NCBI GenBank assembly: GCA_033296885.1
Contig: MU863995.1
Span: 1-64,000 of the forward strand
DNA from: Triangularia verruculosa
Taxonomy: Eukaryota; Ascomycota; Sordariomycetes; Sordariales; Podosporaceae
Direction of reading: 5' to 3'
Length of the DNA: 64,000 nt
In this document: in pieces, positions 39,445-51,403 of the stretch
Layout: each line of letters begins with the position of its first letter
Numbering within the stretch: the stretch's first letter is position 1
Program-made: the position numbers and the translations under genes
Notes under the pieces: generated by a model
Told to the model about the DNA's origin: nothing
Database searches by the model: none
Seen by the model: the letters and a program-made list of their open reading frames with translations, nothing else

Positions 39445-42400
39445 GGTGAATTCAAGGCTGGGAAAGGAACCGTGAAAAAAAATATCAAGACAGGTCAATC
39501 CCTATACAACAATCCTCCCCGCAAGAGCCTGAGTTGGGGAAAGAGGAGACAGCACGCCACAGTTATCGGTCGTCGCGGCTATGTCGCCCAAAGGAGTGTG
39601 GTGAATGTAAGTGGAGAAGCCGCAAAAATAGAGGAGCCCGAGTCGGTGGTCGGCGCCGATAGGTATGGGTCGTCCCAAGGGTTCCAGATTCCGGCGGAGA
39701 AAGAAAAAAAAAAAGGAGAGGCACTAAATTATTATTGGCGGCGGAGCATCGAAAGAAGGCGGCCGTCGTCGGATCGCTGTCGATGCCGCCGTTGTCGAGT
39801 GTCGAGGTGGCAAGGTAAGAGAGGGAGAGTGAGAGTGAGAGGAGATCAGGGCGTTCAAGTTGACAGCAAGGCCCGTTGCATCTGGCGTAGCGCAGAGCTT
39901 GTCAAATTGGGAGTTTGGTGAGGCTTCGTTCGTTTTTGGACTTGCCCCTGCGCCGTGATTGCTTGTGCTCGCGTTGCACTGCTGAGGCTGGGTCGGACGT
40001 TGGCGTCAACGTCGGGGAATTGGGTGGGTGGTTTGGAGGGCAGCAGCCACGGAGCGGATTCGTCGAGGGCGGTCCCAGGGTTAAAAGGTCCTTATAGGAG
40101 AGCCAGACCTGGAGGTAGGTGGAGGTGGAGGTGGGAAGTCAGGGCGTGGATTCGGTGGCGGACATGAAGGAGTAAAAAGGTGGAATTCCTGTTTTTTGGA
40201 ACCAGAGGCGAGCATCAGGCCCCAACCTATATTTTTGCTTGTTACAGGGAGTTCCACCAGGACGCCCAGGCCGCCCAGCACCCGCCAAGAGCGCCGAGAG
40301 CCCTCTAACAACACACCACACTGCATCTGATTGCTGCTCAGGGGAAATGCCTCTCTCCAAGTTCAGACGGAAACACAAAGCCCTCTTGGTTCCCCTTTTC
40401 CACAGAGAAAGAGTCTTCCTCATTCGTTATCATCTGGCTCCAATCCTTCTCAGCCCTTCAACAGTCGCCTCCGAAGCTGATCAGGAAAGGCGTCACTCCT
40501 TCCAGCTTCAGCCTGCACATCCCGCAGCAGCCACCTGCAGCCACTTGGGACAGCCCCTGGGCCACGCTGGGCCAGATGTGCATGTTCCAGAAATTGGAGA
40601 TTTGCCTGCCCCACCTCTCCATTTTGTTCCCTGCGCGTCCCAAAAACGATATAAATCGACGTCGAGGACTGTTTTCTTGTCTTCGTTATTTTTGGGGAGT
40701 TCCTAGGCAGTTGATTCTGTGCTACGAACTGCTCTACACGACTACTCATGTACAACACCAACGGGTGTGGCTGCCTTTTCTTCCCGCTGTCGTGCGGTGT
40801 GGGCGTGCACCGCTGATCCCTCCTTGATTCCAGGTTTCGTTTCCTCTGCAGAAAATAGTTTGCAGGGCCGTTGAGAAAGTCCACCTGGACTGCCATCCCA
40901 TCTTTTTGATTTGTTCTTCACCTTGATGAGCCATCAAGGATGCAACGTCGTCTTCCATTCAAGTTTGCCCACTCCATCCACCGTTGCGTGGCCACGGCAC
41001 AGACCATCTTGGCGATTTGCCGCTTTGCCGGCACAGGTTGGACACAGTGCACCACCAGACTCTTGGCAACTGCCGCAAGTTTCAACCCCACACCCTTACC
41101 TTAGGTCCCAGGCTTGCTGTCGGGACTTTGTGTTGACCGCCCGTATGTACCGGGGACGGGAGCTGCATCGTATCGAGATTGCCGCGCAAGCGCTCGGATT
41201 TAACAGATGACTGTCTTCAATATTGAGGCACAAGCTGCTGTTCCGTCGACTCCCGCCCGGCCGCGCCGTCTTTTCTGGCAGCAAACAGTCCCGCATCGGC
41301 CTGGAGCACGCGACACACACAGGCACCGGATGAAGTCCGTGGCCCATGCATCCCGGTAGCGCCGCCAGGTACCCACTGAAGAAAAGGGGAACGTCGCCTA
41401 TCATCTTGGCGATATCGATATCAACATTGTGAATTGCCAAAACCCGTCCACATTTTTATGACCAGGCGGGAGAAACATTAGATGGAATAATAACGGAACC
41501 TCTCCCCGGCAGAGGTAATTATGCAACAACGGTGGAATTGGAATGCCGGATGCCCATGTCCAAGTTCCAGGTTTCTCCACCCGTTCTGGTGGATACATAT
41601 CCGCCCATCCACAGAGCCTCCACACCGAAATCGTTCCCGAACTTCTTTTCCTGTCTGCGACCACGAAACGACAGAAACCGACCACGACCAACGATGATCC
41701 CTCACGGATCCGAGACTCTGTGTCCGACATGCCTTTCACATGACGTGTCACCAACGGCAACGATTCACTGACAAGTCTCAGGCGCTTGACACCCACTTGA
41801 CACTGACAGCATCTCCTTGATGACCTTGTCACGGTGATGGGAATCTCCGTATCTATGTTGGCGCTGATTGGCGGAACGGAAAAGAGCAACGAGTCGCTGG
41901 TCTGGCTAGAAAGTTTTAGTGTATTTAGGACCCTTTACCCCTGAAACACGCGCCTTCCAGCAAGCACATGCAAACACACCGGCTTTTCATCTGAACTGCA
42001 CTCCATTTTCCTCTTGTCAGCTGGCATCACGTTGGATTGCAAAAACACTCCACAGCACCAGATGTTGAAGTCAGGCAACTCAAAGAGCAGAACAAAGCTT
42101 GAATGTCATCTCGCAAAGTCAGGGGTTGTTAATAACGTCAGCAAGCGAAGCGGGCAATCGCGCCTTGGGTCACCTCGGATTGTGGGGGAGAATCCGAACA
42201 GCCCTAGCGTTCTGCCGGTGTCTCGTTTCAACTTGATGACATTTTTTTCTTCTCTTCTTGAAGCCAACCCTTCTTTCCTTTCCGTTCTGATCGAGGTGCA
42301 TCTTCATCTCCGATTCTCCCGAATTTCAGGGACCAACACTTGCATACACCGTCCCACCACAAATGCCGGAGAATGCTCCATTAGGGAGTGATGGGCGGCG

Positions 42401-43423
42401 CTAGCAGGCTTGCATTCTTGAATCAGGGTTCCTTGAGGGCGGCATTCACCGCTTTGTGGCAGACAGCACGCGTCGTTTTAATGCATCAATTGTGAATCTT
42501 TCGGAAGACAACAACGGAACGGCAACGTTGGTAGCATCATTACGGTTGCTCTTCGTGCACCCCTGGCATTGCTCCTTACAGCAAGATTCTAATTACATAA
42601 TATTCGCAGTTGAATGGCCTCCGCTTTTTTTCGACACCAAGACCGATCATTGGGTGGACACCTTGCTTGCTCACTTGGGCTCGTAGAGCATCATCTGGGC
42701 TAAGCTCCAACAAACCACATATCATATTGCCTGACATCCCTATTTCCTACCTGACCTACCTGGATATCTCAAGACCTGGATCATTTGGTTCAAAGCCAAA
42801 ATAACACCTACTTTTTATGGGCAGTACATTGACTAAGAAAGAGACGCTCAACAAGCGACTTGTCTGACAATGCATGGGGCACAATACCCTTATAGCCCAC
42901 GAGCGGGCAACACCTGTGAAGTTGGATACCTACCTATCTATCTCCTTGTTCCCCAAAATCTTGCCGATGCAGCTCAGCAAAGGTAGCTCCGTCGAACAGG
43001 AGAGAAGGATGTCGTTCCAGTCGGGCATTAATAAGGATAGCCTTTGCTTCGTTGTTCCATTGAGGTGGGCATCACACTGACACCATGAATGCTTTTGAGC
43101 CATCTTAGCTGCGTGAGGTCGCTTCCAAGGCCATTGTATCCTCCTAGCTACAGCGCTCTATTATGCGCAACAATGACTGGAGCACGAAATAACAGTTTCA
43201 AATGTTTAAGCTGAACAGTCATATACACAAAACAGATCCAGCTCCAAGGTCTTTCAGGCTCAAGCTGATGTCAACAATTCCAATGTTCGAAACTCGCTGC
43301 CTCACACAAATATAGGTAAATAAATGTTCATGTTCAACTCTCCAAACCTTCACCCTCTACAGATCCATCAGCAAAGCTCGAGATCCATTCCATACCATCG
43401 TCTAAGATCTTCAGTTTGCAATC
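39445..43423. other. Gene-free stretch of about 4 kb
   Basis: This is a divergent intergenic region between the acyltransferase 3 gene and the hypothetical gene at 43.4 kb. ORFs up to 220 residues occur on both strands but are overlapping, lack domains and start in poor context. A poly-A run lies at about 39706 and a GGAGGT-rich stretch at about 40110. No transposon ends, tRNA or AT-rich island were found. Confidence 0.55.
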
Positions 43424-45316
43424 ATGCCTCATTTAGGATGGATTCCCCTGGCATCAAACGACAGAGAGGTGTCCGGGTATGTGTTTTGCAAGTCCTGTGA
43501 GCTTTCAGAACAGAACACCGACCTGGCACAAGATTACTGCTTGCACCATCGTCCCGGACCTGACGAAACTCCAGAAGAAATCCAAGTGGAACACGCAATC
43601 AAGACCACGTTGCTAGCTGAGGTTCAAAAATTGGGGATTCAAGGATCCCCAATGCCACCAGCTGATCCTCCTCGGCCACAGCAACCCCCTTCTGGCACCG
43701 AGGAGAACACCCAGGGCAACGAGCCAGCAGTGTCTCGTCCGCCGTCACCTCCCAAGCCCAAACAGCATTGTCCAAGCGAGTCCTCACAGCAAGTTGTCCG
43801 GGCAAAGCCCAGCACCTCTATTCATTCAAAGCCTCGATCAGACCGAAAGGGCCCTGGCCGTCGAGCCGAAAACCTCCGGCCCTACCTTGCTAACCCACCA
43901 CCAATTCCACTTCGCGGAGAGCGACCTGATCCCGAAGAGATGGCGAGATACGGCGTGATCATCCCCAAGATTCCTCTCATTCCTGGCGTGAGACCGTCAA
44001 AGCAGCCCGGGAAAATAGCCGCCGAACTGGCAATGAACAAGGCGCTTAGAAAGTGCACCAACTGCCACAGGTACGTGGAAGATGGCGAGTACTCCAAGTG
44101 CTGTGCATGCCGGCGAGCTGGGAACGAGCGAGCCAAGAGGTACCAGGCCAGAAAGAGGGAGCAGAAGGAGCAAAGGGAAGCCGCTCGTAGCCTGAACTTG
44201 CAGACAATCGCGGAAGAGGGGCAAGATAGTGGAAAATGGGTTGAAGTACAAGTCGGGCGGGCACCACAGCTGGGTACGAATTCCAAAGAATGCGGGCAAG
44301 ACACAGCACCCAGGACGCCGAGCGATTTACCCACCATTACGACTGCAGCTGCGCTTGCATCCACACAGGGTAGATCCAATGCTGAAACCAAGGACGGCAT
44401 GTACATGGCGCTCATCGACAGGCTCGAGCTCGTCCACCGACGTTCGGGTGATCAGAGAGCGCCGGCGGGCGAGTCCAGCAGAAGCCACGACATCAATCTC
44501 GAAATCCTGGACAAACTTACCGGAATTCGACTGTTGATGACCGCTCCATCCCCTGAACGTCGTCAAACTCCCCCGGCACCTGCCCAACAGGAACACTCAC
44601 AGGGAACGGAGCAGAAGGAGTCTCCACAGCAGCCAGAACGCCATCACCGCACCCCGCCTCGCGAGCAGCTGCACTACTACTCCAACGACTATTTCGCCCC
44701 CAGCCATCACCACACTCCCCAGGGAGGACCTTCCGAAACGTCATCGAGCTCTATCCCTACACCCGCGCAATCGTCTCCGTTTTCCTCCAGAAACAGCCGT
44801 GACTCCTCCCGGTATCGAAGCGAAACTATATCCAGAGGTCAAGAACCCCAGCTCCGTCCACTGCCAGCTGGCGCCCCGCCTGAGCAATGGCCTTCCTCAC
44901 CAACGTGGCACTCAACCTCGGTCATTCCTGAATTGCCATCGCGAGCCTTCCGACCTGCACTACCACCAACTCACCAAACAACAGGCCCGTCGCCGCTGAT
45001 GGCCCTTTGGCGCGCGAGTCCTCAGTACCGCTGTTTGGGTTTGGTTGACTCTGAAGATGATGGCGACGAGCAAGGGCGAGATGGTATTGGTCATGATCAA
45101 GACCGGCATCGAAGTGATGTATTTGGTGACAATAGGGGCAGCAATAGCAACAGCAACATTGATGTATCCCCAGGTTGGGTTGACGGTCCGTCGAGGGAGC
45201 TGGTGGATGCGGCCGGGTTGGTGGATCCAGCGTTGATGTATCAGAGCGTGGACCATGACGATGTGGATTTGGGGTACTGGCTGAATTTGTCGGAGTTGGA
45301 AAAGGGTAGTGATTGA
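43424..45316 (+). CDS. Hypothetical protein with two CxxC motifs and long disordered tail
   Basis: The 630-residue single exon begins MPHLGWIPLASND. It has two Cys pairs near the N-terminus: FCKSCELSE and, 17 residues on, YCLHH. A second set is CTNCHRYVEDGEYSKCCACRR at about 208-229, followed by a basic helix (NERAKRYQARKREQKEQRE). This resembles a zinc ribbon with a nucleic-acid-binding tail. The rest is Pro/Gln/Ser-rich and disordered, with an acidic C-terminus. I do not recognise the family. A nuclear role is inference only. Confidence 0.8.
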   Translation: MPHLGWIPLASNDREVSGYVFCKSCELSEQNTDLAQDYCLHHRPGPDETPEEIQVEHAIKTTLLAEVQKLGIQGSPMPPADPPRPQQPPSGTEENTQGNEPAVSRPPSPPKPKQHCPSESSQQVVRAKPSTSIHSKPRSDRKGPGRRAENLRPYLANPPPIPLRGERPDPEEMARYGVIIPKIPLIPGVRPSKQPGKIAAELAMNKALRKCTNCHRYVEDGEYSKCCACRRAGNERAKRYQARKREQKEQREAARSLNLQTIAEEGQDSGKWVEVQVGRAPQLGTNSKECGQDTAPRTPSDLPTITTAAALASTQGRSNAETKDGMYMALIDRLELVHRRSGDQRAPAGESSRSHDINLEILDKLTGIRLLMTAPSPERRQTPPAPAQQEHSQGTEQKESPQQPERHHRTPPREQLHYYSNDYFAPSHHHTPQGGPSETSSSSIPTPAQSSPFSSRNSRDSSRYRSETISRGQEPQLRPLPAGAPPEQWPSSPTWHSTSVIPELPSRAFRPALPPTHQTTGPSPLMALWRASPQYRCLGLVDSEDDGDEQGRDGIGHDQDRHRSDVFGDNRGSNSNSNIDVSPGWVDGPSRELVDAAGLVDPALMYQSVDHDDVDLGYWLNLSELEKGSD

Positions 45317-45645
45317 AGTTAAGTAGGTACGGATCTTGTGAGGGCCAAAGCGGACGGAAGTGAGAGAGATTTTTTTTGGAGAGCATGAGGGTTTTGGCAA
45401 GAGGAGCGGTGTTCTGATTTGTGGGACTGACATGTTGTCTCTATGATTTTGAGCTTTTGGTGGTTTGATGATTGGAGTGTGGCGTTCGTTTACCGAGGTA
45501 CTTGGATGTACCTTATCTGTTGATTAAATTGGTAGGTAACCTGACGGGGTTTGGGAGATCAAGTTTGGTTTTGTTTGTACAATGTGCCGTCTATTACCTT
45601 CGTCACAAAAGCCCTACCTAGATAGGTAGTAATAATTACCTATTC
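45317..45645. other. Convergent intergenic region
   Basis: These 329 bp hold the 3' flanks of both genes. A TACCTAGATAGGTA motif lies near 45616. No gene is visible. Confidence 0.5.
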
Positions 45646-47387
45646 TCAGGACAGAACTCTCAAACTCCCTACAAACCCCCCGACCGACAGCCCCGATACT
45701 GCCGCTCTTTTGACCAACAACTCCTTCACCATCCCTCTCTGCTCGGCGACTCCAATCTCCCCCATCAGCTGCAGCGCCTTGAGAGCGATCGTGAGCGGAA
45801 AGATGGCGAGATGGCTCCCTGCTATGCCCGCCCCCTTTTGGAAGAAGATGGGCGCTGTTCTCAAGATGTGATTGCTGTCGTGTGTTATTGTAGACTTGAA
45901 TGTGCTGCGGTTTTGAGCTTCCTTCTCTTCGAGATTAGCAAGATACCCTGTCGTGTCGAGAATGATAAGCATAAGTTTGATCCTAGTGGACCAGTAGAGA
46001 CACATCAGATGAGCAGCAGAGACGTCATCTGCGGAAGGGGGGTCCTTTGATATTGGGTATGCCACATTTGGCGGCTGTGGGCGGTATGATGATAAAGATG
46101 AGAGAAACTCTTTCCACAACAGAGGGGCATCATGATCGAACCAGGAGTGCAGTTGCCCCAGGAGGCGTTGACACCTCTGGATCAGCATCAGCAATGCTTG
46201 TACACCTCCGCTGCCCGTGAGCCTTTCCGGTATTATGTGGTAGGAACAGTACCTGAGACTCAGGTTCAAGGCAACCTCAATCTTGGTCATGTCCTCCAGA
46301 CACCCTGGCATTTGAACAAAAATGTCCAGGAGTAAGTCCCGGCTCGTTTTCTTGTGAGAGCCAGTCCATGGGACGGTCAACCAGTCTTCTCTGGCGAGGA
46401 TCGTAGACCGGTGTACCCCCACCGCGGCGATGGTGATGCTCAAACGACCATCGGCGAGCAGGCGGTGCGCGATGCCCTCTTTGTACATGTCTGGAGACTG
46501 GGACTCGAGCAAGGCAAGCTCACCGAAGCGGTGACGGTGCCAGGCGTCGGCTTGGCCGTAGGACATGCATAGCGGCTTGTCGACCAAGACATGTTCTTTG
46601 AACGTGGCGGCTTCACCGGGGCAGGAAGAGGCTGAGGTATGGGATAACGGGTCGCTTCCGAAAAATACTTCGTACAAGCTGAGGATGCGGGTGGTCGCGA
46701 CTGTTGCGTCGTCCGGAACGCGGTTTCTGCAGGCCTGGGCGGCGATAGACTTGGACAAACCGCGAAGCGCTTCATTGTAGGCGTTCATGCCATTTTCAAT
46801 GAGAGGTTTCTGGCCGAGACGGTGGCCAACCGAGCCTAGACAAAAGGCGAGAAAAGACGTCTGAAGTAGGGGGCTGTTGTGGTAGCTTTTGTCGGAATGA
46901 ACTCCGGCCAACCAGGCTGTGGTTGATAAGGCATTGTCCAAGTCTCGTTCCAGGTCTGAGTGGGGGTCATACATCTCCCAGAAAAGTGCGACGTAGTTGC
47001 ATTTGTAAGCAGAGGAGGTGAGGCTTGTTGGGAGAAGAGTCACGGTTGATCGGGCTTCTCCGACGGGATAACTCGCTGTCCCATTTACTAATAGTGGTTT
47101 TCGAGCTAGGGTGGTGGTGATGGTGGACTTCTTGCTGGTGCCAGCTGTTGTAGGATCGGCGTGGATAAACATAGTCCTGCGCTCGTATCCATCACATTGG
47201 AGCCCTAGACGGCTGCATTGGCCACAGGAAGGACGTTCGAGATCACACTGTCCATCAGTCAGTCCTAGGTACCCATGCAAGGCACATGCGCAACCGTGTC
47301 GGGCCAAGGAAACTTGGAAAGTCCTACCCCCTTTCTGCGTCGGCGACAGGTGTGGCATGCTTTCGAACGGCCTGGAACCCCAACCAT
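45646..47387 (-). CDS. Zn2Cys6 transcription factor with zinc cluster split by an intron
   Basis: The exons are 47328-47387 and 45646-47247, with an 80-bp intron (GTAGGA...GGACAG), giving 553 residues. Exon 1 codes for MVGVPGRSKACHTCRRRRKG. The join gives CHTCRRRRKGCDLERPSCGQ and onward to SRLGLQC, that is C-x2-C-x6-C-x6-C-x2-C-x6-C, a complete GAL4-type cluster. The obvious long ORF starts in a different place (47358) and loses the first two cysteines, so it is not the real start. The remainder matches the fungal-specific transcription-factor domain (Fungal_trans_2 type). It is nuclear; targets are unknown. Its leader is short of known regulatory signals. Confidence 0.92.
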
Positions 47388-47928
47388 AATGTCTTTAGTT
47401 TTCCGATTGATGGCTAGGCGGATGAATAAAATGTCCTCTTACTGTAGGTTCGACAACAGGGCGCAGAATGGCATCGGAATGGGAAAGGTGTCGAAACGTT
47501 CTATTTATCAGCAGCGATCATTTAGAAGGCCTCGTAGGAAGCTTACGTCACAAATCGATGGTGCTGTTGTCACCAGGTTTGTTCGGGGCTGTCCAATGAC
47601 CATCAGGCAACTCGCTTGTCTGTCCCAAAACGGAAAGATTTTGCGCCAAAGTCATCGTAGTCCTAGTATGCCTAACCTCTCTTGGTCGCATGAAGTCCGA
47701 GGTCTACGCGTTACAGTCGATTAATACTTACACTGTGCGTCGGTAGGTACCTTACCAAGCTACCTTCCATTGCATGCATATCGGCCGTGTAGGTAACTGC
47801 GATTAAACTGTATTGGAAGTTGCTGCAGGAGCGCAAGTATTAAAGTAGGGCCGTGGCTCCCAACGGCTTGGGTATGGGGTGCAAGACAACTTCGACTTCT
47901 GCACTTTGCCAGTGTAAAGCTCAAAGAC
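47388..47928. promoter_or_regulatory. Divergent promoter region
   Basis: These 541 bp separate the transcription-factor gene and the DUF2306 gene. A TAGGTACCTTACC motif lies near 47743. Confidence 0.45.
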
Positions 47929-49130
47929 ATGGCACAGCCGCGAGCCGTAGAAAAGGCGGCCGATATGGCACGCAAGATTTACAATCCTATCGGCTTTAGC
48001 AAGTTTTACAACTTTGTTTTATTTTTTATCTTCGGTGGCGCCCTCTTGGGCTTTACCCTTGCCCGCTTCCAGTATTTATCCTTTGATCATGGCCTATGCC
48101 CTCAGGGAGGAGGCACACTGGACTGGTATGCTTCACCTTCGAATCAAAGCCTTCGACTACATAACCGTGCTCGAGTATTAACAGCGACACAGCTATTACT
48201 ACACCCCTGGGTCTCTCGATAAAATCGGTATTCAAATTCACCTCAGCGCCATTCTTCCCGCATCCTTCCTCGCAGTCTTCCAATTTGTCCCGGTGATTCG
48301 CCACAAACTCCTCCTTTTCCACCGAGTCAATGGCTACCTCATCGTTCTCCTGTCGATTGTCTCCACCGCCGGCGCTCTGATGCTCGTCCGAAACGCTCAA
48401 GGCGGCCCCATCGAAACTCAGCTCGGCATTGGTGTCTTGTCGTTCATGTTCATTGTCAGTTTGGGGTTAGCTGTCCACAATGTCAAGCGACTCCAGATCG
48501 AGCAGCATCGCGCGTGGATGCTGAGAGCCTGGTCCTATGCCGGTTCCATTGTGACCATGAGGCTAGTCATGATGGCGATTGCCCACGTTCTAGGCAACTA
48601 TGAGCACCTCGGGAAAGGATACAGCCATGCGATGCCCTGTGTCAAGGTGACATACTTGATGTTCGGACAGGTAGAGAGGATACTGGAGAAGTACCCTGCT
48701 TGCGCGCAATTCTTTGATGGGTCTGTGCCAGGAAAGGCTGTCGCCGTGACGGCTGACGTAAACGGTGATTTGGCAGAGCTCACTGCGCTGTATAACATGA
48801 TCTTTGGCGCTGCGTTCTGGCTGTCGGTTGCTTTGCATGCAGCTGGGGTGGAGATTTATGTAAGTGTTTTTTCCATCATTGATACGCAAGTCTCCAGACC
48901 GAGTACCTAACTGACATGGACAGCTACATCTCACACCGGCCGAAGCAGAGAGGTTAAGAAATGTGTCGTATCAAAGGCAGCTCGAGGCTGGCATGAAGAA
49001 GCCGGGACGGGCGGGACTGACCGCTGACAGATTGGGTGACTCACCTCCATGGGCCCCGAAGAGTACTGTTTCTGTTGCTGCTCGGGGAAGCGGTGACACT
49101 GTATCAAATGAGCACCTGACAGCCAAGTAA
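47929..49130 (+). CDS. DUF2306 multi-spanning membrane protein, three exons
   Basis: The exons are 47929-48125, 48193-48859 and 48924-49130 (introns 67 and 64 bp, donors GTATGC and GTAAGT), all in frame, giving 356 residues. Residues 25-45 form the first membrane helix (NFVLFFIFGGALLGFTLA), then exon 2 begins in YYYTPGSLDKIGIQIHL. The later QIEQHRAWMLRAWSYAGS is the DUF2306 hallmark, with the conserved H-R-x-W-M-x-R pair of a possible haem or redox site. At least six helices are visible. The C-terminal exon is hydrophilic (LHLTPAEAERLRN). Function is unknown. Fungal relatives are common. Confidence 0.88.
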
Positions 49131-51403
49131 GCCTGGCCGCATATTCTAAGTTGAACCCTGAGAGGATTAGGAATGCATGAGTGGGAAGGGATTGTTCACG
49201 TTTGGGGTTTTCGCTATTTTTATTAAACCTCATGCCGGGCGAGAGCTAAGCTTAAATCGTGCGTCCTGACTGCAGTCGAACACATACAAATTCAGGGGTA
49301 ATTCAGGAGTGAAAGTGGGACAAGGGTAGTCAGAGTCAACAAAGGCAGCTTGATGGCTAGGTATGGGGCAGCTGGCAACGCTAATATGAACGCTTCAATG
49401 TGATTTGGACTGTCAGTCCACGGGAACTTCCGACCGATTATGACAGGCTTGATAACAACCTGACTGGGCACAACCAGGGCCAGTTTACCAAACCGCGTCG
49501 GAGTTTTCATGTATCAGAAAATTAGTGCCTGATGTCTAACATAGGTATTTACTCAGCTTCGTTTCCCATCCGTTACTGCGTTGGTGTCTGCTACCATGTT
49601 CCGACTGCCTCAGAGCTCATGAAGCCCACGCCCATGAGTTTACTCTATCAGCTGAAGCTGTCAAGACGTGACCGTCAATGTCACAGCCAAAGATCCAGGA
49701 CACAGGGATTCATGTTGGGTTTGTTGATCCGACATGAGGTGGGAACAGATGGCAGCCCAAACCAAGCAGACAACTGTCATCATCGGTGGGCTCTACTTAA
49801 AGGCTCTCTTGATGGCGGGGCCCTTGTGCTACCACTCGTTTGATATTCGATGCCATCCGCCAAGGAATGGCGCAATGCTGCACCAATGGAACCAACCACA
49901 CACACGCTGGTTGATTGAACCAGAATGATGACTGAAGGAGAGAGAGAAGAATGTCGGCAAAGATGGCCCGAACGGAGGAAGCAAGACCGACAGTGCCGGC
50001 ACTCGAGGACTGGTGAGTGGTGAGATCGGTGACGAGGCAAGGAATCGACCGCAATCTTGATCTGGTCGTGCAAGGCTCAGGATAAGCTTTTGGGAGAACA
50101 ATTACTAGCATCCATGTCGTGATTCAGCTTCGAGAAGCGTCCTAGCGTGTGTTTCCGGATCCTAGACGCTATCAACATGATGAACCTTGCTTGGTCAAGG
50201 AAGAGTGTGAGATGGCAGTTCTGGGTTGAGCCCTGGAAGCTATGCCGTGCGTGCCATCAAGTGCAACCACCGGAAGCGGTCTCTCAGCAGCTTGTGTATT
50301 TCGTGTTTGGTGGGTGATACAGCATGCAAAATCACCCCTTGTGCTCATAAGGACGGCAATGTCGTGACGCCGAAGCCGGATTCTTGTGTGAAAATCTGTT
50401 TGGTCACTTTTGGGTCAGAGGCTGGTGAGACCATCGCATCACGTGCCGCTCGCCTCACCGATTACGGTCCACTCCATCCGATGCAAGTGGTCGGTGTTAT
50501 CCGTAGGCGACAGATCCACAGGGTGTCGCCAAGCACCTTGATGAACAGAACCCCAAAAGGCTTGCGAACGCTGTCTTCATGGGGAAAGGCAGATGCGCAT
50601 GTGGAGGCACGGCTCCTCCATCTGGGGGATGCCCTCAGGGAAAATAGCATTCTTATCTACAGCCCGCTAGCTGGAGCTCGGTGCTGATGGGGGTTTCTGG
50701 CTGTCGAACAGCAGGGACCGAGGGCTCTGCGTCACTAACAGCAGCTACTTTCCCCACAACCAAAACTTCGGGTAGTGGAGTGGGCCAGCTGAGTGACAAG
50801 CGATAACGCCATTCTTGGTGCAAAGCACAGCAGGTGCTCCACCCGACCCGATTTCGCCATTCTTCGAGCATCTTGCAACAAAGTGCATCACGACAGCCAA
50901 ACCCACGAAACCCACGTCCAGACCACAGTGAACCGCCACGCCCAGCTACAGCTCAACTCTGTCGCTAGGACTCTCGGACAAATCCTTTTTGGGGAAATAT
51001 ATCGTGTTCACACTTTGTTCCCACTCATCACTGCCCTCACCATCGCCAACCAAGCAGGTCTCCATTCCATATCGCCACCTCCAGCTGGGACAATCTCTGC
51101 CTCTGACTCTTGTGGAACCTTCCCCCGGACCCCGAGACCAGAGCTCCCTTGAAGCCCTGCAAAAGCCGATTGCGAAGCTGCTGCCGCGCATTGCGTGCCA
51201 CTGTGCCGTTCTGTTTCTGGCGTCCCTATCGCTTGACCGCCCCGAGTTCCGCCCGGCCTTGGGCGCAGCGCAGCCCTCCAACAGCCCTCTGGCCAGCACG
51301 CAATTCGCCCTCAGCCTGATAGATGCTGGCAAGCGAGCCCAATGCCTACTTGTCCCATTTAACTTTCTGAAGACGCAAGGACTGCCGTTTGGCCGTGCCC
51401 CCG
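49131..51403. other. Intergenic, 2.3 kb, upstream of scon-2
   Basis: This is the long upstream region of the sulfur-controller gene. The ORFs inside are short and overlapping. I looked for the CYS3-type element ATGRYRYCAT and did not find a clear copy by eye, but a computed scan could. Some frames just before the start (50989-51423) overlap the gene and are treated as shadows. Confidence 0.5.

Noticed and set aside
41401..41889. 162-residue minus-strand ORF in the gene-free interval
   Set aside because: No domain, no signal, no splice support; consistent with chance in a 4-kb stretch.
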